Below the pieces are notes generated by a model. The model worked only from the letters and a program-made list of their open reading frames with translations, made no database searches and was not told where the DNA came from. Positions 47,348 through 57,855 of a stretch of DNA of 64,000 nt are shown here, piece by piece. Within the stretch, counting starts at the first letter, position 1; each line of letters opens with the position of its first letter. The stretch covers positions 1,860,001 to 1,924,000 of the forward strand of contig NZ_CP146284.1 in assembly GCF_023744375.2 (NCBI RefSeq). The letters are read 5' to 3'. The position numbers were made by a program, and so were the translations under genes. This stretch comes from Parabacteroides sp. AD58 (GTDB lineage: Bacteria; Bacteroidota; Bacteroidia; Bacteroidales; Tannerellaceae).

Positions 47348-49216
47348 ATGGCAGAACAAAAAGAAAAACTTTTCTCTGAATTCGAACCCGTTTCAACCGA
47401 AGCGTGGATTGCGAAAATCACGGCCGACCTGAAAGGCGTTCCGTTTGAGAAAAAGCTTGTTTGGAAAACAGGTGAAGGCTTTAATGCCAATCCGTTCTAT
47501 CGTTTGGAAGATCTGGAAGGTCTGAAAACTACTACTGCACTTCCAGGCGAATTCCCGTATGTACGTGGTACGAAGAAAGACAATGACTGGAAAGTACGCC
47601 AAAACATTGAAGTTACATGCTTCAAAGCGGCTAACGAAAAGGCATTGGACATTCTGAACAAAGGAGTTACTTCATTAGGCTTTATCATTAAAGGCGACGA
47701 AGTAAGCGCTGAAAACATTGCGACCTTGCTTGAAGGCATTTGTCCGGCAAGCGTAGAACTGAACTTTAATACTTGCAACTGTAAGGCTGCCAAGTTAATC
47801 GAAATCTTAGCTGCTTATTATGCTTCTAAAGGTGTTGATGCAGCTAAATGCGAAGGTTCAGTAAACTTTGATCCGTTCAAAAAGCCGTTAATCAAAGGCC
47901 ATAAGAACGAAAACTGGGTAGAAGGCGCTAAAGCTGTATTAGAAGCTGCAAAAGCACTTCCTAACTACAAAGTTTTGGCTGTTAATGCCTTCTTATTCAA
48001 CAATGCCGGAGCTTATATCGCTCAGGAATTAGGTTATGCTTTAGCCTGGGGTAACGAACTGTTGGCTAAACTGACAGATGCTGGTTGCAGCGTAGATGAA
48101 GTAGCCAAGAGAATCAAATTCAACTTTGGTATCAGCTCAAACTACTTCATGGAAATTGCTAAATTCCGTGCAGCTCGTTGGTTGTGGGCCGAAATCGTAG
48201 CCGCTTACAAACCTGCTTGCGAATGTGCTTGCAAGATGGCTGTTCATGCCCAGACTTCAAAATGGAATATGACAATTTATGACGCACATGTAAACTTGTT
48301 GCGTTCACAGACAGAAGCCATGTCTGCTGCGATTGCAGGTGTTGACTCAATTACAGTTCGTCCGTTCGACGAAGCCTTCGAAACTCCAGATGACTTCTCT
48401 GAACGTATCGCCCGCAACCAGCAGTTGTTGCTGAAAGAAGAATCTCACTTCGACAAGGTTGTTGACCCGGCTGCCGGTTCATATACTGTTGAAGTATTCA
48501 CCAACTCAATTGCTGATGTTGCCTGGAAGTTATTCCTGGAAACAGAAGAAAAAGGTGGTTTCGGCGCACAGGCTAATGCCGGAGAAATCCAGGCTGCTGT
48601 CAATGCTTCCAACGAAGCTCGCCACAAAGCTGTTGCTACTCGCCGTGAGACCTTGCTGGGTACGAACCAGTTCCCGAACTTCACAGAAGTAGCAGCTGAA
48701 AAGATCAAGAAAGAAGAAGGCGCTTGCTGCTGCCAGAACAAAGAAGGTCACAGCTGTGGCGAACCGGAAATTGCTACACTGAACTTTGCACGTGGCGGCT
48801 CTCAATTTGAAGCTTTGCGTCTAGCTACTGAAAAGAGTGGTAAGACTCCGAAAGCATTCATGTTGACAATCGGTAACTTGGCAATGCGTTTGGCTCGTTC
48901 TCAATTCTCTTGCAACTTCTTTGCTTGCGCAGGTTACAAGACAATTGATAACTTAGGATTTGATACAGTTGAAGCAGGTGTAGAAGCCGCTGTTAAGGCA
49001 GGTGCAGACATCGTTGTCTTGTGTTCAAGCGATGACGAATATGCAGAACTGGCTCCGGCAGCATTCAAGGCTTTGAATGGCCGTGCTCAATTTGTAGTAG
49101 CAGGTGCTCCTGCTTGCATGGAAGACCTGAAGGCTCAGGGTATTGATCAGTTTATTAATGTAAAGAGCAATGTATTGGAAACATTGCAGGCTTTCAATGC
49201 TAAGTTAGGTATTTAA
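47348..49216 (+). CDS. mutA: Methylmalonyl-CoA mutase small (beta) subunit
   Basis: 622 residues: an inactive TIM-barrel domain homologous to the large subunit and a C-terminal Rossmann-like domain (about 490-622) without the DxHxxG cobalamin motif. Between them lies a Cys-rich linker, [14 protein letters not shown] (residues 457-470). It pairs with MutB to interconvert succinyl-CoA and methylmalonyl-CoA in propionate formation. 14 bp separate it from mutB. Confidence 0.95.
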   Translation: MAEQKEKLFSEFEPVSTEAWIAKITADLKGVPFEKKLVWKTGEGFNANPFYRLEDLEGLKTTTALPGEFPYVRGTKKDNDWKVRQNIEVTCFKAANEKALDILNKGVTSLGFIIKGDEVSAENIATLLEGICPASVELNFNTCNCKAAKLIEILAAYYASKGVDAAKCEGSVNFDPFKKPLIKGHKNENWVEGAKAVLEAAKALPNYKVLAVNAFLFNNAGAYIAQELGYALAWGNELLAKLTDAGCSVDEVAKRIKFNFGISSNYFMEIAKFRAARWLWAEIVAAYKPACECACKMAVHAQTSKWNMTIYDAHVNLLRSQTEAMSAAIAGVDSITVRPFDEAFETPDDFSERIARNQQLLLKEESHFDKVVDPAAGSYTVEVFTNSIADVAWKLFLETEEKGGFGAQANAGEIQAAVNASNEARHKAVATRRETLLGTNQFPNFTEVAAEKIKKEEGACCCQNKEGHSCGEPEIATLNFARGGSQFEALRLATEKSGKTPKAFMLTIGNLAMRLARSQFSCNFFACAGYKTIDNLGFDTVEAGVEAAVKAGADIVVLCSSDDEYAELAPAAFKALNGRAQFVVAGAPACMEDLKAQGIDQFINVKSNVLETLQAFNAKLGI

Positions 49217-49230
49217 AAATCCAAAAGACA

Positions 49231-51378
49231 ATGAGACCAAATTTTAAAGACATAGATATTAAAAATGCCGGCTTCGCTGCTACAAATGCAGCTGAATGGG
49301 CAAAAGCCAATGGCATTGAAGCCAATTGGAAAACACCGGAACACATCAATGTGAAACCGGTCTATACAAAAGAAGACTTGGAAGGTATGGAACACCTGAA
49401 CTTCGTATCTGGTATTCCTCCTTATCTGCGTGGTCCGTACAGCGCTATGTATCCATTGCGCCCTTGGACAATCCGCCAGTATGCAGGTTTCTCTACCGCT
49501 GAAGAATCAAACGCATTCTATCGTCGTAACCTGGCTTCCGGTCAGAAGGGTTTGTCTGTAGCATTCGACCTTCCGACTCACCGTGGCTATGACCCTGATA
49601 ATGCCCGCGTGGTAGGTGATGTTGGTAAAGCGGGTGTTTCCATCTGCTCTATCGAAAACATGAAGACGCTGTTTGATGGTATTCCATTGAATAAGATGTC
49701 AGTTTCTATGACCATGAACGGTGCCGTTCTTCCTGTCATGGCCTTCTACATCAATGCAGGTCTGGAACAGGGTGCTAAATTGGAAGAAATGGCCGGTACA
49801 ATCCAGAATGATATCCTGAAGGAATTCATGGTGCGTAATACATATATCTATCCGCCTGAGTTCTCAATGCGTATCATCGCTGATATCTTCGAATATACTT
49901 CACAGAAGATGCCGAAGTTCAACTCTATCTCCATCTCTGGTTACCACATGCAGGAAGCTGGTGCAACAGCTGATATCGAAATGGCTTATACCTTGTGCGA
50001 TGGTTTGGAATATCTTCGTGCTGGTGTAAATGCAGGTATTGATATCGATGCATTTGCTCCACGTCTGTCATTCTTCTGGGCAATCGGTATGAATCACTTC
50101 ATGGAAATTGCCAAGATGCGTGCTGCCCGTATGTTGTGGGCTAAGATTGTAAAGAGCTTTGGTGCCAAGAATCCGAAATCATTGGCTTTGCGTACACACT
50201 GCCAGACTTCAGGTTGGTCACTGACTGAACAGGATCCGTTCAACAACGTAGGCCGTACTTGTATTGAAGCTATGGCTGCAGCTTTAGGTCACACTCAGTC
50301 ATTACATACCAATGCATTGGACGAAGCTATCGCTCTTCCGACAGACTTCTCTGCCCGTATTGCTCGTAATACACAGATCTATATCCAGGAAGAAACGAAA
50401 GTCTGCAAGCAGATCGACCCGTGGGGTGGTTCTTACTATGTAGAATCTCTGACAAACGAACTGGTACACAAAGGCTGGGCTTTGATCCAGGAAATCGAAA
50501 GCATGGGCGGTATGGCAAAGGCTATCGAAACAGGTCTGCCGAAGATGCGTATCGAAGAAGCCGCTGCCCGTACTCAGGCTCGTATTGACTCTGGTATCCA
50601 GACAATCGTTGGTGTTAACAAATATCGTCTGCCGAAAGAAGATCCGATCGATATTCTGGAAATTGATAACACAGCCGTTCGTAACGAACAGATTGAACTG
50701 TTGAAACAGTTGCGTGCTAATCGTGATGAAGCTGCTGTACAGAAGGCATTGGCCGACATCACTGAGTGCGTGAAGACCAAGAAAGGTAACTTACTTGATC
50801 TGGCTGTTAAAGCAGCTGCAGTTCGTGCTACTCTGGGTGAAATCTCTGACGCTTGCGAAGCTGTTGTAGGACGTTATAAAGCAATTATTAGAACTATTTC
50901 AGGCGTGTACTCATCAGAAACTAAGAAAGATGCGGACTTTGAAAAGGCTTGCCAGTTGACAGCTGAGTTCGCTAAGAAAGAAGGTCGCCAGCCACGTATC
51001 ATGATCGCTAAGATGGGTCAGGACGGACACGACCGTGGTGCAAAAGTTGTTGCTACAGGTTATGCAGACTGTGGTTTCGACGTTGATATGGGACCGTTGT
51101 TCCAGACTCCGGCCGAAGCTGCTCGTCAGGCTGTAGAAAACGACGTTCACGTAATGGGTGTTTCTTCATTGGCTGCAGGACACAAGACATTGATTCCGCA
51201 GGTTATTGAAGAACTGAAGAAATTAGGTCGTCCGGATATCGTTGTAATCGCTGGTGGTGTTATCCCAGTACAGGATTATGACTTCTTGTATAAAGCTGGT
51301 GTAGCAGCTATCTTTGGTCCGGGTACTTCTGTAACCAAGGCTGCTTGTCAGATCATGGAAATCTTGTTGGGTGAATAA
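49231..51378 (+). CDS. mutB: Methylmalonyl-CoA mutase large (alpha) subunit
   Basis: 715 residues. Substrate barrel with RKxx-type motifs ([44 protein letters not shown]) and a C-terminal B12-binding domain with [24 protein letters not shown], whose His is the lower cobalt ligand. Catalyses the adenosylcobalamin-dependent rearrangement of (R)-methylmalonyl-CoA and succinyl-CoA. Confidence 0.97.
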   Translation: MRPNFKDIDIKNAGFAATNAAEWAKANGIEANWKTPEHINVKPVYTKEDLEGMEHLNFVSGIPPYLRGPYSAMYPLRPWTIRQYAGFSTAEESNAFYRRNLASGQKGLSVAFDLPTHRGYDPDNARVVGDVGKAGVSICSIENMKTLFDGIPLNKMSVSMTMNGAVLPVMAFYINAGLEQGAKLEEMAGTIQNDILKEFMVRNTYIYPPEFSMRIIADIFEYTSQKMPKFNSISISGYHMQEAGATADIEMAYTLCDGLEYLRAGVNAGIDIDAFAPRLSFFWAIGMNHFMEIAKMRAARMLWAKIVKSFGAKNPKSLALRTHCQTSGWSLTEQDPFNNVGRTCIEAMAAALGHTQSLHTNALDEAIALPTDFSARIARNTQIYIQEETKVCKQIDPWGGSYYVESLTNELVHKGWALIQEIESMGGMAKAIETGLPKMRIEEAAARTQARIDSGIQTIVGVNKYRLPKEDPIDILEIDNTAVRNEQIELLKQLRANRDEAAVQKALADITECVKTKKGNLLDLAVKAAAVRATLGEISDACEAVVGRYKAIIRTISGVYSSETKKDADFEKACQLTAEFAKKEGRQPRIMIAKMGQDGHDRGAKVVATGYADCGFDVDMGPLFQTPAEAARQAVENDVHVMGVSSLAAGHKTLIPQVIEELKKLGRPDIVVIAGGVIPVQDYDFLYKAGVAAIFGPGTSVTKAACQIMEILLGE

Positions 51379-51403
51379 TTAACTTTATTCCCTAAAACCA
51401 TAG

Positions 51404-51436
51404 CCCCGTCAGATAAAGAAGATTTGTCTGGCGGGG
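51404..51436 (+). terminator. Intrinsic terminator of mutAB
   Basis: Stem CCCCGTCAGATAAA/TTTGTCTGGCGGGG followed by TTTATTTTTA. Confidence 0.87.
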
Positions 51437-51508
51437 TTTATTTTTACACAAAACCATAGCTACTATTTCTTGATATTCCTTATATTTGCCAAAACAAAAC
51501 CCTAAGAT

Positions 51509-51694
51509 ATGAAAAAAGAATTCGGGAAATGGCTAATGGACATAGCCAAGTATCTAATGACAGTTGCCATATTGTCATCTATTATTACAGATATGGATAA
51601 AACATGGTTATACTATCTGTCTTTATTATTTTTTATAGTATTAATCCTTGTACTCGGCTTGTGGCTGATACGAGATAAAAAGGAAGGAGTATAA
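51509..51694 (+). CDS. Small membrane protein (DUF6722-like)
   Basis: 61 residues: amphipathic N-terminus MKKEFGKWLMDIAKY, then two hydrophobic segments (about 16-27 and 34-54) and a basic tail RDKKEG. It resembles the DUF6722 family of Bacteroidales as I remember it. A -7 element TATATTTG lies at 51481-51488. The next small gene starts one base after its stop. Confidence 0.7.
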   Translation: MKKEFGKWLMDIAKYLMTVAILSSIITDMDKTWLYYLSLLFFIVLILVLGLWLIRDKKEGV

Positions 51695-51695
51695 T

Positions 51696-51803
51696 ATGCT
51701 AACAATCATGAGTTGCATTACACTTTTAATTATAGCTATTACAGGTGTTCTTTATTTCAATTATCAAGATAAAAAAGAAGAGAAGAATAAACAATCTAAA
51801 TAA
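51696..51803 (+). CDS. 35-residue single-span membrane protein
   Basis: ATG at 51696, one base after the preceding stop; stop at 51801-51803. Residues 4-20 (IMSCITLLIIAITGVLY) form one membrane span and the tail NYQDKKEEKNKQSK is highly charged. A strong terminator follows 2 bp later. The tight coupling and clean ends make it a likely real gene despite its size. Function unknown. Confidence 0.6.
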   Translation: MLTIMSCITLLIIAITGVLYFNYQDKKEEKNKQSK

Positions 51804-51805
51804 AC

Positions 51806-51845
51806 AGCACCACGGTATTGGAAAGTATCCTGATACCGCGGTGCT
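51806..51845. terminator. Terminator after the small membrane proteins
   Basis: Stem AGCACCACGGTAT/ATACCGCGGTGCT with one mismatch, followed by ATTTTTATT; it may also serve the convergent lipoprotein gene. Confidence 0.82.
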
Positions 51846-51904
51846 ATTTTTATTCCAATATCTCAGACAAAACATTCTTCTGAGAATTTCCAACAAAGAC
51901 AAAC

Positions 51905-52672
51905 TTACGAATTCTTCCACTTCACCCATACAGAGACTTCTGTATAGACATGCTTGTAACGGATTATCAGACGATACTCAGAGTCTACACAACCAAAAGA
52001 AGCTGCTCTTAGTTTTAATTGTTTTCCTTCAACCGTATAAGTAAGTCCATCTTGAGCCTTTCCTAACAAAACGATTTCCATATCTTCCGGATGAGACGAA
52101 GGCGAATCAACAACTAATGGAGTTTGTTCGTCGATAGAAGACAGATAAGGATCCAACCAGATCGTTCCAAGAGAACTACCCCAAACGGGCAATTGCCCTT
52201 CCGATGGTTTCCCTAAGAGAAAACGGACATTTGCACCGGTAATACTGTCTCCTCGCTGAATCCAGGAATCAACAAATACCCGATAGACGGAAGCGGACTC
52301 TGCTATGGCCAAGTGCCCGGATTCTTCAAATTCCAATATATCATCAACATCACAAATCACATAACCATTTCCTGGTTGTACAGCTACTTGTGGAGCCATA
52401 TTTATGAAATCGGGCATTTCTATATCGCCAATACCCGATTTCTTTCCCATATCAAAAATAGGGAAACGGTTACTATGGAAATTCCTCTCGCTCGTTATAT
52501 ACACATCCGAATTCCCTAACAAGGTCTTTCCGTGCCATTCGTCCATCATATACAAGGCTGCCGTGCCTTCTGGGAACAATTCTTCCTCACTCAAATCATC
52601 TGAACACGAAAAACAGGCTATCAGCCAAGACAAGGCTACCCAAACAACAAGATTACTCTTCATCATACTCAT
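51905..52672 (-). CDS. Lipoprotein of unknown function
   Basis: 255 residues. Lipobox WLIACFSC places a lipidated Cys at about 21 or 23. The body is acidic and beta-rich (GNGYVICDVDDILEFEESGHLAIAE, YRLIIRYKHVYTEVSVWVKW) with no motif I recognise. The SDDLSEEE stretch after the cysteine resembles surface-export signals of Bacteroidetes lipoproteins. It lies 98 bp upstream of the HIUase-like gene on the same strand. Confidence 0.75.
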   Translation of the reverse strand: MSMMKSNLVVWVALSWLIACFSCSDDLSEEELFPEGTAALYMMDEWHGKTLLGNSDVYITSERNFHSNRFPIFDMGKKSGIGDIEMPDFINMAPQVAVQPGNGYVICDVDDILEFEESGHLAIAESASVYRVFVDSWIQRGDSITGANVRFLLGKPSEGQLPVWGSSLGTIWLDPYLSSIDEQTPLVVDSPSSHPEDMEIVLLGKAQDGLTYTVEGKQLKLRAASFGCVDSEYRLIIRYKHVYTEVSVWVKWKNS

Positions 52673-52770
52673 TTCTTTTTAGTTTTATCAAATCTTTTCT
52701 GATGAAGAGTCCTGCTATCCGGATTTATCACTATAACAACCGATACTTTTTAATAATAATTTAGAGATGA

Positions 52771-53187
52771 TCAGTTGCCCCGATAAGTAGAATATCCAAA
52801 AGGAGAAAGAGTTATCGGCACATGATAATGCTTATCATCCTTAATTTCAAATATGACTTCTATGAAAGGATAAAAAGTATCCTGCTGTTGTTCCTTAAAA
52901 TAAGGAGCAGTTTCATACGTCAGCTTGTAAATACCCTGATGATTGGTTCCGTCTTCCGGCAAGAAATCCTTTACCCGCCCATTGGCATCCGTCATTTTTT
53001 CTGCAATTTGAACCCAAGACGTTGTCTGAGTATCCAATTTTGACAGGCGAATCTTTACATCTGCAGCCGGAGCACCTTTATTGATATCCAAAATATGACT
53101 CGATAATTGATAAGAGGCCTCTTGTCCCCAACTGAACTGAGCCCATGCGGCCAATACTGCCACCATAAAAATCTGCTTCATTCTCAT
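52771..53187 (-). CDS. Exported 5-hydroxyisourate hydrolase/transthyretin-like protein
   Basis: 138 residues from ATG 53187; the longer frame adds an unlikely hydrophobic leader. Signal peptide MKQIFMVAVLAAWAQFSWG, then LSSHILDINKGAPAADVKIRL (HIUase signature 1) and YHVPITLSPFGYSTYRGN at the C-terminus. The canonical tetrapeptide YRGS is YRGN here. Family enzymes hydrolyse 5-hydroxyisourate in urate breakdown; no other urate gene is near, so the role may differ. Confidence 0.85.
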   Translation of the reverse strand: MRMKQIFMVAVLAAWAQFSWGQEASYQLSSHILDINKGAPAADVKIRLSKLDTQTTSWVQIAEKMTDANGRVKDFLPEDGTNHQGIYKLTYETAPYFKEQQQDTFYPFIEVIFEIKDDKHYHVPITLSPFGYSTYRGN

Positions 53188-53369
53188 AACTTTTAGATTT
53201 GAAATAAACGGTTTAATAAATAAAATTAGGTAAGAATATACCACCCACTCTCATATAAAAAGAACAGAACGAAAAGAAGAATAGTTATGTATTGAAGCGT
53301 TAATCTCTGCTTAAAAGTCGTTATATCCAGATTTATTCTATCTTTGCATACAGACAAATTACAAAGATT

Positions 53370-54302
53370 ATGAATATCAAGAACAGCTTGACCGAATTGA
53401 TTGGTCATACGCCGTTACTGGCTCTTCGCCGTTGGGCGAAACAACAGCAATTAGCAGCCGAAATCGTTGCCAAAGTAGAATATTTCAATCCGGGAGGAAG
53501 CGTAAAAGACCGCGTTGCCCTTTCGATGATTACCGATGCCGAAGAAAAGGGATTGTTAAAGCCCGGCGCCCTCATCATCGAACCAACCAGTGGAAACACC
53601 GGTGTCGGACTAGCTTGGGTTGCTTCGGTAAAAGGATACAAACTTATCCTGACCATGCCCGAAACCATGAGTCTGGAACGTCGCAATCTATTGAAAGCCC
53701 TCGGAGCTCAACTGGTTCTTACGCCGGGAAGTGAAGGAATGGGTGGTGCCATCCGCAAAGCTCAGGAAATACAGGCGGCAACACCCGGTTCGTTAATCTT
53801 ACAGCAGTTTGAGAATCCGGCTAATCCGCTTGCCCATGAACGTACTACCGCAGAAGAAATCTGGCAAGACACCGACGGACAAATCGATATCTTCGTTGCC
53901 TCAGTCGGCACAGGCGGAACACTGACCGGAACAGCCCGTGGATTAAAGAAGAAAAATCCGAATATCCGGATCGTAGCAGTCGAACCAGCCGGATCGCCCG
54001 TCCTTTCCGGAGGAAAAGCCGGTCCACATAAAATACAAGGTATCGGAGCCGGATTCATTCCTAAGATTTTAGATACGAGCCTAATTGACCAAATCATTCC
54101 TGTCACAGACGAAGACGCTATGCGTACCAGTCGTGAATTATCAGCAACTGAAGGTTTATTGGTGGGTATATCATCCGGAGCTGCTGCTTTCGCCGCCCGA
54201 GAAATCGCAAAAGATGAAGCTAATCAGGGAAAACGCATTGTTGTCTTATTACCTGATACCGGCGAACGCTACCTCTCTACGGAGTTGTTTCAACATGCTT
54301 AA
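53370..54302 (+). CDS. cysK: Cysteine synthase A (O-acetylserine sulfhydrylase)
   Basis: 310 residues. PLP lysine in [11 protein letters not shown] (about residue 45), substrate loop [12 protein letters not shown], phosphate loop [13 protein letters not shown], and [12 protein letters not shown]. It makes cysteine from O-acetylserine and sulfide. A -7 element TATCTTTG is at 53339-53346. Monocistronic, followed by two hairpins. Confidence 0.96.
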   Translation: MNIKNSLTELIGHTPLLALRRWAKQQQLAAEIVAKVEYFNPGGSVKDRVALSMITDAEEKGLLKPGALIIEPTSGNTGVGLAWVASVKGYKLILTMPETMSLERRNLLKALGAQLVLTPGSEGMGGAIRKAQEIQAATPGSLILQQFENPANPLAHERTTAEEIWQDTDGQIDIFVASVGTGGTLTGTARGLKKKNPNIRIVAVEPAGSPVLSGGKAGPHKIQGIGAGFIPKILDTSLIDQIIPVTDEDAMRTSRELSATEGLLVGISSGAAAFAAREIAKDEANQGKRIVVLLPDTGERYLSTELFQHA

Positions 54303-54335
54303 AAACTGATAAAATATGCATGCCTACCTTTTGAT

Positions 54336-54396
54336 GAAAATATGCCGGCTTTTATCCAAAATACGCCGGGAATTATTGAAAAGCCGGCATATTTTC
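54336..54396. repeat. 17-bp stem inverted repeat downstream of cysK
   Basis: GAAAATATGCCGGCTTT pairs perfectly with AAAGCCGGCATATTTTC. The 27-base loop carries a third half-site, AAAATACGCCGGG. A similar half, GAAAAGCCGGCGTATATTT, is at 713-731. It may be a REP-like element or a 3'-stabilising structure. Confidence 0.75.
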
Positions 54397-54430
54397 AAAC
54401 AAAACCAACGAGAACCATTTTCAACTCTCC

Positions 54431-54452
54431 CGAGAATCGTTTTCGATTCTCG
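54431..54452 (+). terminator. Intrinsic terminator of cysK
   Basis: 9-bp perfect stem CGAGAATCG/CGATTCTCG with a 4-base loop, then TTTATCTTATTTT. The rest of the 54303-54646 gap holds the inverted repeat and a -7 element TATATTTG at 54599-54606 for the peptidase. Confidence 0.85.
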
Positions 54453-54646
54453 TTTATCTTATTTTAGGATATTACCAACACCTATTTGGAAAGTAGAAAA
54501 ATCAGTTTCTGATGATTTATTACTAGCAACATAAAGTAATTGAATCCTCCTCTAAGCAACCTGCTCGTTATCTCCATACAAAAAAGTAGAGAAATTGTTA
54601 TATTTGCCCTCTGAAAAGAGGCCGTGGGGCTTTGGTGTAAAAAATC

Positions 54647-56833
54647 ATGGAAAGAATAAATATGAAACGAATCAGTATGGCACTGCTGTTTTCGGCTTGT
54701 GTGGCCGGAAGCTGGGCTCAGCAAGGAAGTGAGCCGATAGATTTGAAAGAGATTACAAGCGGAAAGTTCCGGCAGATTACCAATGTAGGAGAAATGCGGT
54801 CGCTGCCCGATGGCGAATATTATACGGCCATGAATCCGAAACGGACGATGATCGTGAAGTATTCTTATCGTACCGGCAATCCGGTGGATACTTTATTCAA
54901 TGTGGCTACAGCCCGTGAATGCACGATCGACAAGTTCGATAATTACGAAATCAGCAGTACCGGGCACCGGATCCTGATTCTCTGTGATGTGGAACCGATT
55001 TACCGCCGCTCTACACAGGCAATGGTTTATGACTATGACGTACGCCGTAACTACCTGAAACCGCTGAGCGATACTCCGGGAAAGCAGATGATTCCGACTT
55101 TCTCGCCGGATGGCCGTATGTGTGCCTATGTGAAAGACAATAACATCTGGATCCGCAAGTTTGACTATGATACGGAAATACAGATTACCAAAGACGGCAA
55201 ACAGAATGCCATTCTGAATGGTATCACCGACTGGGTTTATGAAGAAGAGTTTTCGGTGACAAACCTGATGGCCTGGTCGCCCGACAGTAAAATCCTAGCT
55301 TTTGTCCGTTCTGATGAATCGGAAGTACCGGAATACTCCATGCAGATTTATGGCGACGGCCTGTATCCCGGTTATTACAACTTCAAATATCCGAAAGCCG
55401 GCGAGAAAAACTCAACGGTATCGGTCATGGCTTATAACGTAGAAAGCAAGGATACCAAGAAGCTGGATATTCCGATGGATGCCGACGGCTATATTCCGCG
55501 TATCACCTTTACGACGAAACCCGAACAACTGGCAGTCATGACCTTGAACCGCCAGCAGAACCGTTTCAATATGTTTTATACGAATCCGAAGAGTGGTGTA
55601 TCTAAGCTGATCCTGAAGGATGAGAACAAATGTTATGTAGATTCAGAGTGGCTGACTTCCATTCATTTTATGGAAAGCGGTTTCACCTACGTCAGCGAAC
55701 AGGATGGCTATTCTCACATCTACCTGTATTCTCCGACAGGCGTCATGCAGCGCCAGATCACCAAAGGTAACTGGGATGTCACGGCTTTATTGGGTTATGA
55801 CGAACTGACCAAAACGACTTATTACGAATCGGCCGAAGAAAGTCCGCTCCGCCGGGCTGTCTATAAGATTGATGCCAAAGGAGTCAAGACGAAGTTATCA
55901 ACGAAAGAAGGAACGAACCATGCTGATTTCAGCGCGAACTTCGCCTATTACGTCAATCGTTTCTCGAATGTCAATACGCCGATGCAGATTACAGTCAACG
56001 AAACGAAGAAGAATCGGGTACTGCGCGTACTTCAGGACAATACGGCACTCACCAAGAAGCTGGCTGCCAAATCTTATTCTCCGAAAGAATTCATGACCGT
56101 CACGACAAAATCCGGTTATGAACTGAATGCCTGGATGGTGAAACCGGTTAACTTCGACAAGAACAAGAAATATCCGGTACTGATGGTTCAGTACAGCGGT
56201 CCGAATTCTCAACAAGTACTGGATCAGTACGGCATGGACTGGGAACAATATCTGGCATCGAAAGGAATCATCGTAGTTTCAGTAGATGGACGTGGAACCG
56301 GTGCCCGTGGAGAAGCCTTCCGCAAATGTACTTATATGAAGATGGGAATCCTGGAATCGCAAGACCAGGTTGAAGCAGCCCAGGCCTTAGGCGAACTGCC
56401 TTATATCGACAAGAACCGGATGGCAATCTGGGGCTGGAGTTTCGGCGGATACAATACGCTGATGGCGCTGACGGTTGGAAAAGGAACCTTCAAAGTCGGT
56501 ATCGCCGTAGCGCCTCCGACCGACTGGAAATACTATGATACCGTCTATACCGAACGATACATGCGTACGCCGCAGGAAAACTTTGAAGGCTATGCTGAAA
56601 CTTCACCGTTACGCCGGGTGAAAGACATGCAAGGAAAACTGCTGCTGATCCACGGAACAGCCGACGACAACGTACACTTCATGCAATCTCTGGAATATGC
56701 CGAAGCGTTGGTTCAGGCCGGAAAGCAATTTGACATGCACGTCTATAAAGACCGCAATCACGGCATTTCGGGAGGAAACACCCGCTATCACTTATACACC
56801 AAGATGTCTAATTATTTGTTCGATAATCTATAA
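54647..56833 (+). CDS. Dipeptidyl peptidase IV (S9B family)
   Basis: 728 residues; Met6 (54662) is an alternative start. Signal peptide (SMALLFSACVAGSWA), beta-propeller with ITDWVYEEEFSVTNLMAWSPDS (the double-Glu motif that binds the substrate amino terminus), and an alpha/beta-hydrolase domain with the serine in GWSFGGYNT, Asp in GTADDNVH and His in DRNHGISGGN. It removes X-Pro dipeptides from peptides outside the inner membrane. Its propeller start WMVKP marks the catalytic domain near 490. Confidence 0.93.
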   Translation: MERINMKRISMALLFSACVAGSWAQQGSEPIDLKEITSGKFRQITNVGEMRSLPDGEYYTAMNPKRTMIVKYSYRTGNPVDTLFNVATARECTIDKFDNYEISSTGHRILILCDVEPIYRRSTQAMVYDYDVRRNYLKPLSDTPGKQMIPTFSPDGRMCAYVKDNNIWIRKFDYDTEIQITKDGKQNAILNGITDWVYEEEFSVTNLMAWSPDSKILAFVRSDESEVPEYSMQIYGDGLYPGYYNFKYPKAGEKNSTVSVMAYNVESKDTKKLDIPMDADGYIPRITFTTKPEQLAVMTLNRQQNRFNMFYTNPKSGVSKLILKDENKCYVDSEWLTSIHFMESGFTYVSEQDGYSHIYLYSPTGVMQRQITKGNWDVTALLGYDELTKTTYYESAEESPLRRAVYKIDAKGVKTKLSTKEGTNHADFSANFAYYVNRFSNVNTPMQITVNETKKNRVLRVLQDNTALTKKLAAKSYSPKEFMTVTTKSGYELNAWMVKPVNFDKNKKYPVLMVQYSGPNSQQVLDQYGMDWEQYLASKGIIVVSVDGRGTGARGEAFRKCTYMKMGILESQDQVEAAQALGELPYIDKNRMAIWGWSFGGYNTLMALTVGKGTFKVGIAVAPPTDWKYYDTVYTERYMRTPQENFEGYAETSPLRRVKDMQGKLLLIHGTADDNVHFMQSLEYAEALVQAGKQFDMHVYKDRNHGISGGNTRYHLYTKMSNYLFDNL

Positions 56834-56835
56834 AC

Positions 56836-57681
56836 ATGGCAGAACATATCAAGAAGCCGGATTGGTTGAAAATCCGGCTTCGTGGAAATGAACATTTCAC
56901 GCAGACAAAAAGAATTGTAGAATCGCATTGTCTGCATACCATTTGTACCAGCGGCAAATGTCCGAATATGGGCGAATGCTGGAGCCGTGGAACAGCAACC
57001 TTCATGATTGGAGGCGATATCTGTACCCGCTCATGCCGCTTTTGTAACACACTGACCGGTAAGCCGCTGCCACTGGACCCGAAAGAGCCTGAAAATGTAG
57101 CAGAAAGTATCCGGCTGATGCAGTTGAAACATGCCGTTGTCACTTCAGTCGATCGGGACGATCTGCCCGACTTAGGCGCTTCCCACTGGGCTGCTACCAT
57201 TCGGGCTATCAAACGGGTGAATCCGACGACTACACTCGAAGTGCTGATACCCGACTTTCAAGGCAAGCTGGAACTAGTTGATCAGGTCATCGACGCTGCT
57301 CCCGAAATTATCTCACACAACATGGAAACCATCCGGCGTATCACACCACTGGTGCGTAGTGCTGCCCGCTATGACGTGAGCCTGTCGGTTCTGAAGCGGA
57401 TTGCATCGCGAAACATTGTTGCCAAAACAGGTATCATGGTCGGACTGGGAGAAACGGAAGAAGAAGTCTGCGAACTGATGGACGATGTGCTGGCAGTCGG
57501 TGTTTCGGTGCTGACCATCGGTCAATATCTGCAGCCATCCCGCAAGAACATTCCCGTATCAGCTTATATTCATCCCGATCAATTCGAGAAATACCGGACA
57601 ATCGCCTTGGAAAAGGGTTTCAAACATGTAGAAAGTGCTCCGCTAGTCCGTTCCTCTTATCATGCCGAAAAGCATGTATAG
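56836..57681 (+). CDS. lipA: Lipoyl synthase
   Basis: 281 residues. Auxiliary cluster motif CTSGKCPNMGEC (C-x4-C-x5-C) and radical-SAM motif CTRSCRFC; C-terminal RSSYHAEK carries the conserved Arg-Ser-Ser. It inserts sulfur into octanoyl-protein to make lipoate. It begins 2 bp after the peptidase stop, so it shares that transcript. A 10-bp hairpin (56854-56880) covers codons 7-15. Confidence 0.96.
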   Translation: MAEHIKKPDWLKIRLRGNEHFTQTKRIVESHCLHTICTSGKCPNMGECWSRGTATFMIGGDICTRSCRFCNTLTGKPLPLDPKEPENVAESIRLMQLKHAVVTSVDRDDLPDLGASHWAATIRAIKRVNPTTTLEVLIPDFQGKLELVDQVIDAAPEIISHNMETIRRITPLVRSAARYDVSLSVLKRIASRNIVAKTGIMVGLGETEEEVCELMDDVLAVGVSVLTIGQYLQPSRKNIPVSAYIHPDQFEKYRTIALEKGFKHVESAPLVRSSYHAEKHV

Positions 57682-57855
57682 AAGAGTGTATGGTGGATAT
57701 TTATTCAGAAAAACAGAACTTTTTCTGGTACATTTTTGTTCTTATATTGAAACTGATCAAAAAAACACAAGGAAAGACAGAAGGTTTCCTGCCAAATTCA
57801 TTGAAAATGAAAGAAAAGAGAACGATCAGGAGTAATTGAAATAAGAACAAGAATT

